This document shows, in pieces, positions 24,020-32,756 of a stretch of DNA of 48,026 bases. The stretch comes from Arthrobacter sp. Soc17.1.1.1 (GTDB lineage Bacteria > Actinomycetota > Actinomycetes > Actinomycetales > Micrococcaceae). A model generated the notes under the pieces. The model worked only from the letters and a program-made list of their open reading frames with translations, searched no databases and had not been told where the DNA came from. The stretch's first letter is position 1. Every line of letters starts with the position of its first letter. The translations under genes and the position numbers were made by a program. The DNA lies in contig NZ_JBAJII010000005.1 in NCBI RefSeq assembly GCF_036867195.1, positions 1 to 48,026 of the forward strand. Reading direction: 5' to 3'.

Positions 24020-24727
24020 ATGGAATCAGAACAGCTTCACCGGATCTATCTTGACCTCACCACCCCGCACGTCGCAGACGCGTGCATGCGCTTAGGCATT
24101 TCCGTGCGCTGCGCGCCGGCGGGAACCGTGCCGCTATGGAGCGGGGCACACATGGTCGGTCGGGTCCGTCCGGCCCGGCACTCGGGCAGCGTCGACGTCT
24201 TCCTCGAAGCCATCGATCGCGCCGAACCCGGCGAGGTCCTGGTGGTCGATAACACCGGTCGTCAGGACGAGGCCTGCGTCGGTGATCTGGTGACCCTCGA
24301 AGCCAGCCAAGCGGGCCTGAGCGGCATCCTGATCTGGGGCCTGCATCGTGACACTGCTGAGTTGCGGACCATCCATTTGCCGATATTCAGTCTGGGCGCG
24401 TTGCCTGTGGGACCACAACGCCTCGATCCCCGGCACCCGGCCGCCCTGGAGTCCGCGATGTCAGGAGCCCACACAGTCACGAGCGACGACTTCGTCCTCG
24501 GAGACGACGACGGGGTCCTGTTCGTTCCCCTCGACCATGCCGAGGACGTCGCGGAGGCCGCAACATTTATCCGCGACACAGAACGCGCCCAGGCAACTCG
24601 CATGCACCACGGCACCACACTACGAAACCAGGCCGACTTACCCGCGTTCATCGCGTCCCAGGAAGCCAACCCGGAGCTGACCTTCCGGCAGCACCTACGC
24701 TCCATCGGCGGAGAAATCGAAGAATAA
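24020..24727 (+). CDS. RraA-family protein (aldolase-like)
   Basis: A 235-residue protein behind AGGAG. It has the RraA/HMG aldolase pattern: TTPHVADACMRLG at the N-terminus, VLVVDNTGRQDEACVGD, and GLSGILIWGLHRDTAEL carrying the conserved Arg-Asp metal/substrate pair. The family includes 4-hydroxy-4-methyl-2-oxoglutarate/oxaloacetate lyases and RNase E regulators. Here, next to an amino acid exporter, a small-molecule lyase is more likely. The three genes look like a chromosomal module carried as cargo. Confidence 0.85.
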   Translation: MESEQLHRIYLDLTTPHVADACMRLGISVRCAPAGTVPLWSGAHMVGRVRPARHSGSVDVFLEAIDRAEPGEVLVVDNTGRQDEACVGDLVTLEASQAGLSGILIWGLHRDTAELRTIHLPIFSLGALPVGPQRLDPRHPAALESAMSGAHTVTSDDFVLGDDDGVLFVPLDHAEDVAEAATFIRDTERAQATRMHHGTTLRNQADLPAFIASQEANPELTFRQHLRSIGGEIEE

Positions 24728-24833
24728 CTTTCTGCCGCAGATCCCGCACCGGCCCCACTCAGGACTACACCGAGACATGACTCACCCCGCCATTGTCATA
24801 GGCAGTCTTCGACCTAGGAGGGTGGCCAACGTT

Positions 24834-25649
24834 TCAACTGCTTGTCTGGCTGAGGCTGTGGGCGAGGCGGTAGGAATCGGTGCCGGTTTCGATGATGGCC
24901 CCGTTGAAGGTGAGCCGGTCGACGATCGCGGCGCAGAGGCGCGGGTCGGTGAAGGTTCTTGTCCACCCGGAGAAGGACTCGTTGGACGCGATCGCGATGG
25001 AGTTCTTCTCTTCGCGTTCGGTGAGGACCTGGAACAGGAGTTCGGCGCCGCGGCGGTCGAGTTCCATATAGCCGAGTTCGTCGATCATGAGCAGATCCAC
25101 CCGCCCATAGCGGGCGATGGTCTTCGCGAGCATTTTCTCGTCGGCGGCTTCGACGAGTTCGTTCACGAGCCGGGTGGCCAGCGTGTATTTCACCCGGTAC
25201 CCTTTCTCCGCCGCCGCGGTCCCGAGTCCGATGAGGAGATGAGATTTCCCGGTCCCGGAGTCCCCGATGAGGCAGAGGGGCTGGCCTTTGCGGATCCACT
25301 CCCCGGTCGCCAGGGTATGGATCGTGGCGGGGTTGATGTTGGGGTTCGCGTCGAAGTCGAAGTCCCCGAGCCACTTGTCCCTGGGGAAGTTCGCGGCTTT
25401 CACCCGCCGGCTCGAGGAGCGGCGGTCCCGGTCGTCGCACTCAGCCAACAACAACTCGGCCAGGAACCCCTGGTAGGAGAGCTGTTCCTTCCCTGCGACG
25501 GTCAGGGCCTCATCAAGGACAGCGCGGATCGTAGGGAGTCGTAGGCGGCGGCACGCCTGATCAACGGCCGCCACCGCGGCCTGCTCGGTCAGACCACGCC
25601 TGCGCCGCAGCGTAGGAGTCACCGTGGTGGTCGAGGTGGTGGGGCTCAT
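24834..25649 (-). CDS. istB: IS21 helper ATPase IstB
   Basis: A 271-residue AAA+ ATPase with CLIGDSGTGKSHLLIGLG as Walker A and VDLLMIDELGYMELD as Walker B, plus the IstB C-terminal SNESFSGWTRTF segment. It assembles on target DNA and activates the IstA transposase. The start overlaps the istA stop by 4 bp. Intact length and motifs. Confidence 0.95.
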   Translation of the reverse strand: MSPTTSTTTVTPTLRRRRGLTEQAAVAAVDQACRRLRLPTIRAVLDEALTVAGKEQLSYQGFLAELLLAECDDRDRRSSSRRVKAANFPRDKWLGDFDFDANPNINPATIHTLATGEWIRKGQPLCLIGDSGTGKSHLLIGLGTAAAEKGYRVKYTLATRLVNELVEAADEKMLAKTIARYGRVDLLMIDELGYMELDRRGAELLFQVLTEREEKNSIAIASNESFSGWTRTFTDPRLCAAIVDRLTFNGAIIETGTDSYRLAHSLSQTSS

Positions 25650-27421
25650 GAGATGTTCTCCTTCGACATGCTGACAGACGAGCTGCTCGGGACGTTGTTC
25701 GGGTTGCTTGCGGGCGCGTTTGCTGGGTTCACTGGGGAGCGTTTGGCGAGCAGCTCGTCGTACGCGCTGACGGACGGAATCGGCCGGCTGTCGGGTGGGA
25801 GACCGGCGATGACAGCGGCCGGGTCCATGAGGCGGCGCTGGGTGAGACTGACAACCCGCTGCACGTGTTCCTCGACTCGAGCACCACGATGCCCGTCGGA
25901 ATGACGGCCCGAACTGGACCCACCAACCGCTGCCAGATCCTCCGCTCTCAGGTCCTGGTTGCTGGTCAGGTTCTCGGTTACGTGTCGGCGGGCTTCGACC
26001 GCGACGACGTCGGCGCTGACCGCACCCACCGTGAGGGCTGCGCTGATTCCGGCTTCGATGTCCTGGGGGTGCATGAACCGGTGCAGGAGTAAGACATCGA
26101 TGAGTTCCCGGGTCCCATCGGTGTCGCCGTTGACCCGTCGGGACGCAGCCCAGAACGCTTCATGGGCGTTCGTGAACGAACCAGCCTCCCTGGCCCTGGC
26201 CAAAGCAGTGGAGCCGGGAAAGGCTCCGGGCTTGGTTTTCAGGACCTCAAGGTAATGATCGAGCTGCACCGACTGCCCATGCTTGATCGTGATCCGCTGA
26301 TGCCTGGCCGCGATCGTGCGCCCATCGAAGACAACTACCTCGGACGCCCGCAGGGAGACCCGGACCTTCCGGCCGATGAACCGTGCCGGTACCGAGTACT
26401 TCATCATCCGGACGGTGATCATCGAGGACCGGTCCACCCTCGGCGTCAACGCCAACCCGGGATCGAATGCCTCCGCCGGTAAGGGCGCGAGGCGTGGCTG
26501 ATCGGTGTCGAAGTCCTGCCCGACGGTGCGGATCCTGTCGCTGATCCGCCGATTGTCGTCCTCTTCCTCCCAGACCCGGATGCGATCGTTGAGTTCATCC
26601 AGGGACGCGACGACAGGCATCGGGGAAAGCCTGTTGCGGCGGAACCTGCCCACCTCACCCTCGACTCCGCCTTTCTCGTGGGCGCCGGTGATACCGGGCT
26701 GACAGTAGAACGCGTCGAAGCCATAGTGAGAGCGAAACAGCACCCACCGGTCGTTCTCGACCCGCTGCCTACCTTGGCCGAACACCACCGACGTGACCGC
26801 AGCAGTGAGGTTGTCGTACCGGATGTGCTTGGTCGGAACCCCACCCAAAGCGGTGAACGCCTCGATGTGTCCTTCGAGGAACGCCTCCTGCGCCTGCGTC
26901 GGATACACCCGGTGAACGGCTTTCCCGGAGTAGGAAAGCCGGTAGACGAACATGTGACACTTCGTTCTCACCCCGTCCAAGACAACCCAGACCTCACCGA
27001 AGTCCACCTCGGCCTCCGCACCCGGAACATGCTCCTGAGGGACGAACACCTCGACCCGCCGGCCGGCCTCCACGTCGATCTCCGCACGGCGGACCCGCAC
27101 GTAATCCCGCACCGTGGAATATGACAACTCCGTGGCCCCGTGCTCCTCAACCAGCCGGGCAAGAACCCGACGGGCGGTATGACGTTGCTTCCGCGGCGCG
27201 GCCGTGTCCTCGATGAGCATCACATCAATTGCCGGCTTGAACGCCTCCAACTTCATCGATATCCGAACCGGTGTTTTCCGCTCCGGCGGCTTCGCCGACT
27301 CCAGCGCTGCTCGGACCGTTCGACGATGAACGCCATACCGAGCGGCCAGCCCGCGAATAGAGAGGCCCTCCACTCGGGCGTCCCTACGGATTGCTGCGAA
27401 TACCTCCACGCGTGCTCTCAT
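25646..27421 (-). CDS. istA: IS21-family transposase IstA
   Basis: A 591-residue DDE transposase, start at ATG 27421 (MRARVEVFAAIRR). A longer frame begins at 27460. It has an N-terminal HTH (LSIRGLAARYGVHRRTVRAAL) and an rve-type catalytic core with EAEVDFGEVWVVLDG, HIRYDNLTAAV and HEKGGVEGEVGRFRR supplying the DDE residues. The basic, Ser/Asn-rich tail is unusual in composition. It appears full length. Confidence 0.93.
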   Translation of the reverse strand: MRARVEVFAAIRRDARVEGLSIRGLAARYGVHRRTVRAALESAKPPERKTPVRISMKLEAFKPAIDVMLIEDTAAPRKQRHTARRVLARLVEEHGATELSYSTVRDYVRVRRAEIDVEAGRRVEVFVPQEHVPGAEAEVDFGEVWVVLDGVRTKCHMFVYRLSYSGKAVHRVYPTQAQEAFLEGHIEAFTALGGVPTKHIRYDNLTAAVTSVVFGQGRQRVENDRWVLFRSHYGFDAFYCQPGITGAHEKGGVEGEVGRFRRNRLSPMPVVASLDELNDRIRVWEEEDDNRRISDRIRTVGQDFDTDQPRLAPLPAEAFDPGLALTPRVDRSSMITVRMMKYSVPARFIGRKVRVSLRASEVVVFDGRTIAARHQRITIKHGQSVQLDHYLEVLKTKPGAFPGSTALARAREAGSFTNAHEAFWAASRRVNGDTDGTRELIDVLLLHRFMHPQDIEAGISAALTVGAVSADVVAVEARRHVTENLTSNQDLRAEDLAAVGGSSSGRHSDGHRGARVEEHVQRVVSLTQRRLMDPAAVIAGLPPDSRPIPSVSAYDELLAKRSPVNPANAPASNPNNVPSSSSVSMSKENIS

Positions 27422-27553
27422 TCTTGACCTCCACCACTGGAACCAGATCGATGATTCCAACGCTGAGGTGGGGCCACTTCAAACCGTCACAAGAAGCCCC
27501 GCGAGTCGCTAGATGGGTCCAAAACGAACCGCCACAGTGGGGCCACTTGAACC

Positions 27554-27970
27554 TGTCATAGTCAGATCTCGGCGAGAGGCTACAGCCGCACAAGTTCATC
27601 CCTAGCCGGTGAGCTCATGGAACGATGCGTGGCAACGAGCTACAACGGGACGTTGACTGGCGTCGGGACAGAATCCGTTGACATCATCGCCGGCGACGGA
27701 CGTCGCCTTCAGGTCAAGGCACGTTCACTACCGCACGGCGACCTGCGCCATTGGGCTTTTCGTGACCTCGATTTCGACGCTGCCGTGGTCGTTTCTGTGG
27801 ATCGCGACAGCTTCGCGATCAACTGGGCTCGAGAGTTGTCACAGATGGAAGCAACTGCTTTGGCACGTTCTCACAAGCGCGACAACTGGAGAGTGAGGAT
27901 GGCCGCGGCACAGCACGCGGGAGTCGATGTTACTCAACGGCTACAGCTGGCGTATTCGAAACTGTGGTGA
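27554..27970 (+). pseudogene. 5'-truncated nuclease-fold-like gene abutting IS21
   Basis: The frame is open from the IS boundary. ATG 27617 would give 117 residues, but coding similarity seems to start earlier (AGELMERCVATSYNGTL). The core VDIIAGDGRRLQVKARSL followed by RHWAFRDLDFDAAVVVSVD resembles DUF6998/PD-(D/E)xK-type domains that recognise DNA, where D-x(n)-QVKAR supplies the catalytic residues. The N-terminus is missing exactly where the IS21 element ends, so this is probably the surviving 3' part of an interrupted gene. Confidence 0.5.
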
Positions 27971-28100
27971 AAATGGTGCACGCCTGACCGATCGGCTTTA
28001 GCTCCCTCGAGGCGACGGTGGTTCCCGACAGGCTAAGCGGCGCGTCTGCTCGCGCGATAGCCGCGCAGATGAGTAGAGCCGTGGAGTCTAAGGTCGATCC

Positions 28101-28808
28101 ATGATCAATGAAGAGGCGCCCATTCCTGCTGACGTTTTCGCGAACATCCCGACCTCACCGAAGGTTTTCGAGCATGTCGCTCCCGCCAATGGCGCGCGCT
28201 GGCGACGTGAACTCTCGGCGCGATCCTTACCTCCCGTAGGCGGGAAGCTAGCAACCACGGATCTCACGACAATCAGTCGTCAGGAGATTTTTGATCTCGG
28301 TGATGCACCCATCACGGTCGACAACGCGTTCCAGCTGCTCTACTACTCCCTGGCGTGGGGGCTCGGAACGAAGGCACCCTACCTTCACAAACGGCTAGAT
28401 CACCTTGCTGAACAACGGGAGGTAGCCGGCGAACTGCTGGTGTCAGCATGGACGCTCGTCCGGGACGGAGCCTCGCCACAGGAGGCGTACAGCTGCCTGA
28501 CGAACGGGTACGGCAAAGGTCGAATCGGGTGGTACGGCCCTGCCTTCTCCACCAAGTTCCTCTACTTCGCGCAGGGCAATGTTGAATTACCGCGCCTGCT
28601 CATTCTCGATCAGGTGGTTTCTGAGAACCTGCGCCGCGATGTGTGGCCAACGGCCCCAACTGGGGAGTGGTGGCCCGATACCTATGAGCGGTACTGCAAC
28701 CTCTTCGTGCAGTGGGCGGTTCAGGCGACCGAACAACTTGGGCGGGTGCCGAGTGTCCGAGCAGACGAACTCGAGCTCATTGTTTTCAAGCGCCACCTTG
28801 CCGCCTGA
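28101..28808 (+). CDS. 8-oxoguanine DNA glycosylase OGG-fold protein
   Basis: A 235-residue protein. TAAGGT (28089-28094) lies six bases before ATG, suggesting a leaderless transcript. The hallmark is the helical segment GRIGWYGPAFSTKFLYFAQG followed by PRLLILDQVV, as in small OGG-fold proteins with an HhH-like core and a catalytic-type Asp. Excision of an unusual base is possible, but a Lys nucleophile cannot be assigned by eye. The gene lies just before the restriction-modification pair and may be part of the same defence cluster. Confidence 0.7.
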   Translation: MINEEAPIPADVFANIPTSPKVFEHVAPANGARWRRELSARSLPPVGGKLATTDLTTISRQEIFDLGDAPITVDNAFQLLYYSLAWGLGTKAPYLHKRLDHLAEQREVAGELLVSAWTLVRDGASPQEAYSCLTNGYGKGRIGWYGPAFSTKFLYFAQGNVELPRLLILDQVVSENLRRDVWPTAPTGEWWPDTYERYCNLFVQWAVQATEQLGRVPSVRADELELIVFKRHLAA

Positions 28809-28821
28809 CCCTGACCCGAAC

Positions 28822-28850
28822 TGGTGCCGATAGCATGAGCTTTGGCACCA
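28822..28850. promoter_or_regulatory. Inverted repeat at methyltransferase start
   Basis: TGGTGCC (28822-28828) and GGCACCA (28844-28850) bracket TAGCAT and ATG 28835. This may be an operator for autoregulation of the restriction-modification genes, or an RNA hairpin that masks the start. Confidence 0.4.
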
Positions 28851-30007
28851 TTCGCCGGTCTCATCTTGGAATAGAGGAAGCATTGTCAGCGCGCACGCCG
28901 TCACGGAGGACACCACCACGCCCGGTCGAACACCGTGCCGATACCCGTCATCCCACCGGAGCCTTCACATTCCACAGCGGCAACTCGCTGGAAGCGTACG
29001 CACACTGGGAAGCTCCCGACACCATCGTCTCTGACGGCGCCTACGGTGTGCGAGGATTCCGTGGCGACACCGTGGACGCCAGCGGACTCGACGCGTGGTA
29101 CCGGCCACACGTTCAAGCGTGGAGTAAGCACGTCAAACCGTCCACCAGCCTCTGGTTCTGGAACACCGAGGTCGGATGGGCGACCGTTCACCCACTACTG
29201 CTCGCTCATGGCTGGGAGTACGTGGAACTCATCACCTGGGATAAAGGCCTCTCGCACATCGCAGGCAACGTGAACGGGCTAACGATCCGACAAATGCCCG
29301 TAGTTACTGAGGTCTCCGCTCTGTACCGCAGGCGCCTCGAACTCCCCGCAGCCGATGGCCGCACGCTACCGGTAAAGGAATGGCTGAGGACGGAATGGCT
29401 TCGCTCGGGCCTACCTCTGAACCGCTCCAACGAAGCCTGCGGCGTTAAAAATGCCGCAACCAGGAAGTACCTCACTCAGGACTGGCTCTGGTACTGGCCG
29501 CCCGGCTCCATGGTGGAACTGATGGCCAAATACGCACGCACGAACGGGCAGATCACATCCCGTCCTTACTTCTCCCTCGATGGTGAAACGCCGGTCACCG
29601 CGATGGCCTGGGATGAACTTCGAGCTACATGGAACCACGCGCACGGACTCACCAACGTGTGGCAGCGACCTCCGCTGCATGACTCCGAACGGCTTAAAGG
29701 CGCCATGGAACGATCCGCCCCACGAACCTACAAACCGACCCGCGCCAGCGCCACACACCTCAACCAGAAACCACTGGAGTTCATGGTGCGCCAGGTCGAA
29801 GCAACAACCCGCCCAAACGACGTCGTGTGGGAACCATTTGGCGGCCTTGCGTCCGCCTCTGTCGCAGCAGTCAGCACGGGCCGACGTGCTTTCGCCGCCG
29901 AAGTTGACGTCGCCTTTCAAGGACTAGCCTGCGAAAGACTGAACGAAGCAGCAGACCTCTTCGAGGCAGCTCGTGACGGCCACGCGGAGCAGGTGCGTGT
30001 CTCATGA
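28835..30007 (+). CDS. Type II DNA methyltransferase
   Basis: A 390-residue amino-methyltransferase of the permuted (beta-like) class. The catalytic motif comes first (TIVSDGAYGVRGFRGD, a DPPY variant reading SDGAYG), and the AdoMet-binding motif near the C-terminus (VVWEPFGGLASASVAAV). HLNQKPLEFMVRQVEA is the usual pre-motif helix. The start is uncertain: ATG 28835 lacks a ribosome site, while TTG 28883 follows AGAGGAAG. It protects DNA against the nuclease encoded next, with a 4-bp overlap. Confidence 0.82.
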   Translation: MSFGTIRRSHLGIEEALSARTPSRRTPPRPVEHRADTRHPTGAFTFHSGNSLEAYAHWEAPDTIVSDGAYGVRGFRGDTVDASGLDAWYRPHVQAWSKHVKPSTSLWFWNTEVGWATVHPLLLAHGWEYVELITWDKGLSHIAGNVNGLTIRQMPVVTEVSALYRRRLELPAADGRTLPVKEWLRTEWLRSGLPLNRSNEACGVKNAATRKYLTQDWLWYWPPGSMVELMAKYARTNGQITSRPYFSLDGETPVTAMAWDELRATWNHAHGLTNVWQRPPLHDSERLKGAMERSAPRTYKPTRASATHLNQKPLEFMVRQVEATTRPNDVVWEPFGGLASASVAAVSTGRRAFAAEVDVAFQGLACERLNEAADLFEAARDGHAEQVRVS

Positions 30008-30987
30008 CAGATCCGGATGAGCCGACTGATCTCTCCCCGATGGACGACACGGCTTCTAGCTCCCCCGCCGGATCGCCCGCAGGAGACCCCGCGCCGACCA
30101 GGTACGAACTGGACCCGGCTGACAGACGGACGAAACTCCGCGAAAACGTCATCGAGGCAATCAATGCCCTACCGTTCCACTTCGCGAGCCCGATCAACAT
30201 CGAAGGCCTCGACGCAGGCGATCTTTTCCAGCTCAACACTCTTCTCGGCGGCGCGATCGAGGTGCAAACGGTTGACACCCTCAACCGCATCAGATCTGTC
30301 TGGGACCCTGACGACGAGTGGCAGGACTATGGCTTCAAACGGTTCTCGCAGAGCTTCCCAGACGTCCGTCTTGTAAGGGGGGACAACACCCAACAACCCA
30401 TCCTCGGCATTGAGCTCAAGGGCTGGTATCTCCTCAGCAAGGAAGCGGAGCCATCTTTCAGGTACCAAGCAACGGCCGAAGCTTCAAGCGTCTGGGATCT
30501 CCTCGTGTGTGTTCCGTGGACCCTCAGCAACGTGCTCAGCGGCAGCCCAAGAATCCTCGAACCATATGTTGAACAGGCTAAGTACGCCGCCGACATGCGG
30601 ACCTACTACTGGAAGCACCTCCGAGCGGGCGACGCCGGCTCACGGAACAGTGACATCCACGTTCCGCAGGGCGTCACACCATACGCTCCCGCAGGAACAT
30701 CGACATCTGACAAGCCGGCCCAAGATGGCGGCGGTAACTTCGGACGAGTCGCCCGCATTAGAGGTTTGATGTCTAGCTGGATATCAGGGCTCGTGAACAG
30801 TCCTGTGTCCGGAATCCCAGCCAAATATTGGATCGATTTTCTCAAAGCTTTTTCGGAGTCCAACGATCAGGAACAACTTCGCCGGAAAATTACTGCACTC
30901 GTGAGACGGGCAGATACCAGCGCCGAAGAAGCCAAGGCAGAACGCGTGTACGAGCTCCTGTCGGAGCTCCGCCAAACACTGAACTAG
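30004..30987 (+). CDS. Type II restriction endonuclease (PD-(D/E)xK)
   Basis: A 327-residue protein overlapping the methyltransferase by ATGA. Residues 1-35 are acidic and disordered. The catalytic core is visible as FPDVRLV followed by PILGIELKGWYLLSKE, which fits PD-x(n)-ExK with strands of the right length. No close family is recognised and the recognition sequence is unknown. Gene order (methyltransferase then overlapping nuclease) supports a restriction partner. Confidence 0.78.
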   Translation: MTDPDEPTDLSPMDDTASSSPAGSPAGDPAPTRYELDPADRRTKLRENVIEAINALPFHFASPINIEGLDAGDLFQLNTLLGGAIEVQTVDTLNRIRSVWDPDDEWQDYGFKRFSQSFPDVRLVRGDNTQQPILGIELKGWYLLSKEAEPSFRYQATAEASSVWDLLVCVPWTLSNVLSGSPRILEPYVEQAKYAADMRTYYWKHLRAGDAGSRNSDIHVPQGVTPYAPAGTSTSDKPAQDGGGNFGRVARIRGLMSSWISGLVNSPVSGIPAKYWIDFLKAFSESNDQEQLRRKITALVRRADTSAEEAKAERVYELLSELRQTLN

Positions 30988-31008
30988 TTCGTCGTCGGCG
31001 TGCTCGCG

Positions 31009-31446
31009 TTACGCCGGCCACCAATGCAACGGAGGCGGCTCTGCAGTCTGCTGGTCCGTCCCTCCAAGGAGGTTCGAAGAGTGGTGCTGCTCCACACCGA
31101 GGTGCGCTACGGCCGCGAGAACAAGGTCGAGGAGAGTCCTGTCCAGGCCCGGAATCACATCGCCCAGATCGATTCGCACTCCACCGCGACCGATGGACGC
31201 AGCTAACACGAGCAGACGACGTTCCTTCTTGAGCAGTCCCTGGAGGTTGCCCTCGATGGCTTCAAAGTCGACCGCAGGTTTGTATTCGCCGTCGACGATC
31301 CAGGGGTAGGCAGGCGTAGCGAACTGCCCGCTGAAGGCTCTGATAAGTAGTTCCGTCGCAGCCTCACGCGCACGATCGCCATAAGCCCAAAAGCGAAGGT
31401 CAGCGTGATGCTGCTCGGTGTGAGCCTCTACCTCCGGGCTCACCAT
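31009..31446 (-). CDS. Hypothetical protein
   Basis: A 145-residue soluble protein. ATG 31446 has GGGGAG six bases upstream and is preferred over 31482. It has mixed alpha/beta composition with WAYGDRAREAATELLIRAF and a C-terminal LGGTDQQTAEPPPLHWWPA. No family recognised. The stop lies 22 bp from the convergent restriction endonuclease stop. Confidence 0.6.
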   Translation of the reverse strand: MVSPEVEAHTEQHHADLRFWAYGDRAREAATELLIRAFSGQFATPAYPWIVDGEYKPAVDFEAIEGNLQGLLKKERRLLVLAASIGRGGVRIDLGDVIPGLDRTLLDLVLAAVAHLGVEQHHSSNLLGGTDQQTAEPPPLHWWPA

Positions 31447-31491
31447 GGGTTGCTCCCCTGTGGGAGAAGCTGCTGGACACATAGCCCAAGT

Positions 31492-31752
31492 TTACGACCG
31501 GGGGCCGCCTAAGTACTTGTCGCCGTCGTCGCTTGTAGGGTTGCCAGGCTTCCCATCGGCAACTGACTCGCGCTTGGCCTTTAGTGACGCTTTGATCTTC
31601 CGGAATCCCCGCGGACCCCAGTGCACCAAACCCACAACAGCAGCACCTCCAACCGCTCCGACCATCGCCCCAAGTGACCAGTCCCCCTCCTTGGACTGGA
31701 CTCCTTCCTCAAAGCCTTGATGGAAGCCAGCGCCATATGACGGATTTCCCAT
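31492..31752 (-). CDS. Small single-TM protein
   Basis: An 86-residue protein with one glycine/alanine-rich hydrophobic segment at residues 27-45 (LGAMVGAVGGAAVVGLVHW), followed by a basic segment (FRKIKASLKAKRES). GAGGAG precedes the ATG. It may be cotranscribed with the gene at 31446. Function is unknown. Confidence 0.55.
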   Translation of the reverse strand: MGNPSYGAGFHQGFEEGVQSKEGDWSLGAMVGAVGGAAVVGLVHWGPRGFRKIKASLKAKRESVADGKPGNPTSDDGDKYLGGPRS

Positions 31753-31850
31753 GCCTCTTACTCCTCAGTAGGTCCAATTCAGCATGAGCATAGTTGGAAC
31801 TAGCGTCGTGACATAGTGGGCTTACATTCCGAACAATACGAAGGAGAGAA

Positions 31851-32192
31851 ATGGCGCAGCGCGTTCATATCGAACTGGTCGATGACCTCAACGGCGAGAT
31901 TGCTCAGGAGACCGTGCGATTCGGCCTCGATGGCGTCGAATACGAGCTGGACCTCACGACCGAGAACGCTGCTACGTTCCGCTCGGCAGTGTCCGAGTAT
32001 GCGGACAAGGGCCGAAAGGTCACTGGTGGCCGCCCAGGGCGCCGCTCACAGCGTGGGAACCTTCCGGGTAACTCCAGGCGCGAGGAAGTACAGCGGATCC
32101 GTCAGTGGGCCGAGGAGAACGGGCACAACCCAAGCTCTCGGGGTCGCGTCTCACAGTCCATCGTTGACGCCTACAACGCCGCAACGAAGTAG
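31851..32192 (+). CDS. Lsr2-family nucleoid-associated protein
   Basis: A 113-residue H-NS-like protein of actinobacteria. The N-terminal dimerisation domain opens MAQRVHIELVDDLNGE and has VRFGLDGVEYELDLT. The C-terminal DNA-binding domain has EVQRIRQWAEENGHNPSSRGRVSQSIVDAY, where the family expects an RGR AT-hook-like loop (SSRGRV). AGGAGAG precedes the ATG. A plasmid copy may silence AT-rich plasmid genes or limit the fitness cost of carriage. Confidence 0.95.
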   Translation: MAQRVHIELVDDLNGEIAQETVRFGLDGVEYELDLTTENAATFRSAVSEYADKGRKVTGGRPGRRSQRGNLPGNSRREEVQRIRQWAEENGHNPSSRGRVSQSIVDAYNAATK

Positions 32193-32208
32193 CGGCTGCA
32201 GGGTGATT

Positions 32209-32320
32209 GGCCTCCTGCCCACCTGTGCACGGCCCAAGCGCCCTCGCTTCGCTGCTTGGCCCGCACACACCTGGACAGCAGGGACCACCTGACCGCCTGC
32301 ACACACCCACCACGTCACCA
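32209..32320. repeat. Two repeat modules (A: 32209-32270, B: 32272-32320) with inverted copies elsewhere
   Basis: Module A contains the stem GGCCCAAGC (32231-32239) / GCTTGGCCC (32254-32262). It recurs inverted at 40477-40540 with the stem kept and the loop changed. Module B includes 26 identical bases (32294-32319) matching inverted 38250-38275, plus a CTGCTGTCCA match beyond. The order A-B here becomes B'-insert-A' there. The conserved stem with variable loop suggests selection for structure. Confidence 0.85.
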
Positions 32321-32429
32321 TTTGCGCAGAGGTCTCCTCAGGCGAGCGGTGGCCGTGCACAGCCTTGTTGAGTGCCTACTAAAGGTCCAGAGCCGGTGAT
32401 TGTCGGTGTGGGCTCGTACTGTCCCGGCC

Positions 32430-32756
32430 ATGAGTCAGAACGCGAGGTACAAGGCGTTCTACGCGAAGCAGATGGATGATCGGATCGAGGAGTTCGTCAT
32501 GCGCGAGGAGCTGGTCATGCTCACCGCGGCCGAGCTCGACGTCGATAACTGCCGGCCGAGGGACTTCCCGGAACCTCGACGGGTGTACGCGTGGATCCGC
32601 TACCCCTCGAAGGCTGTTCGGGTTCAGGCTCACGCCGTCTCCTACACGAGGACCGCGGTGAAAATCCGGTTCATGGAGCCCCTCATCAAGATCCACCGTG
32701 AGGGGTGGGTATGGCTGAGCGCCGTCACGCCGGCGTCGTCTGAGCCGGGTAAGTAA
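32430..32756 (+). CDS. Hypothetical plasmid protein
   Basis: A 108-residue protein, start ATG 32430 preferred. TACTGT (32416-32421) lies eight bases upstream, a leaderless-type spacing. Features: RYKAFYAKQMDDRIEEFVMREE, then beta-rich RVYAWIRYPSKAVRVQAHAVSY and HREGWVWLSAVTP. It does not match a family I know. The last 32 bases overlap the convergent membrane-protein gene. Confidence 0.55.
   Translation: MSQNARYKAFYAKQMDDRIEEFVMREELVMLTAAELDVDNCRPRDFPEPRRVYAWIRYPSKAVRVQAHAVSYTRTAVKIRFMEPLIKIHREGWVWLSAVTPASSEPGK

Larger units (their letters stand above)
24802..27553 (-). mobile_element. IS21-family insertion sequence
   Basis: It contains istA and istB in 4-bp overlap. At the istA end two related repeats are seen (about 27467-27489 and 27535-27558, core GTGGGGCCACTT). 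A diverged partner with GGGTGGCC is at 24820-24830. TGTCATAG occurs directly repeated at 24794-24801 and 27554-27561 and may be the 8-bp target duplication, which sets the boundaries given. Exact ends are uncertain. Confidence 0.75.

Noticed and set aside
24777..25544. 255-codon plus-strand ORF
   Set aside because: Antisense shadow of istB, which has clear ATPase motifs.
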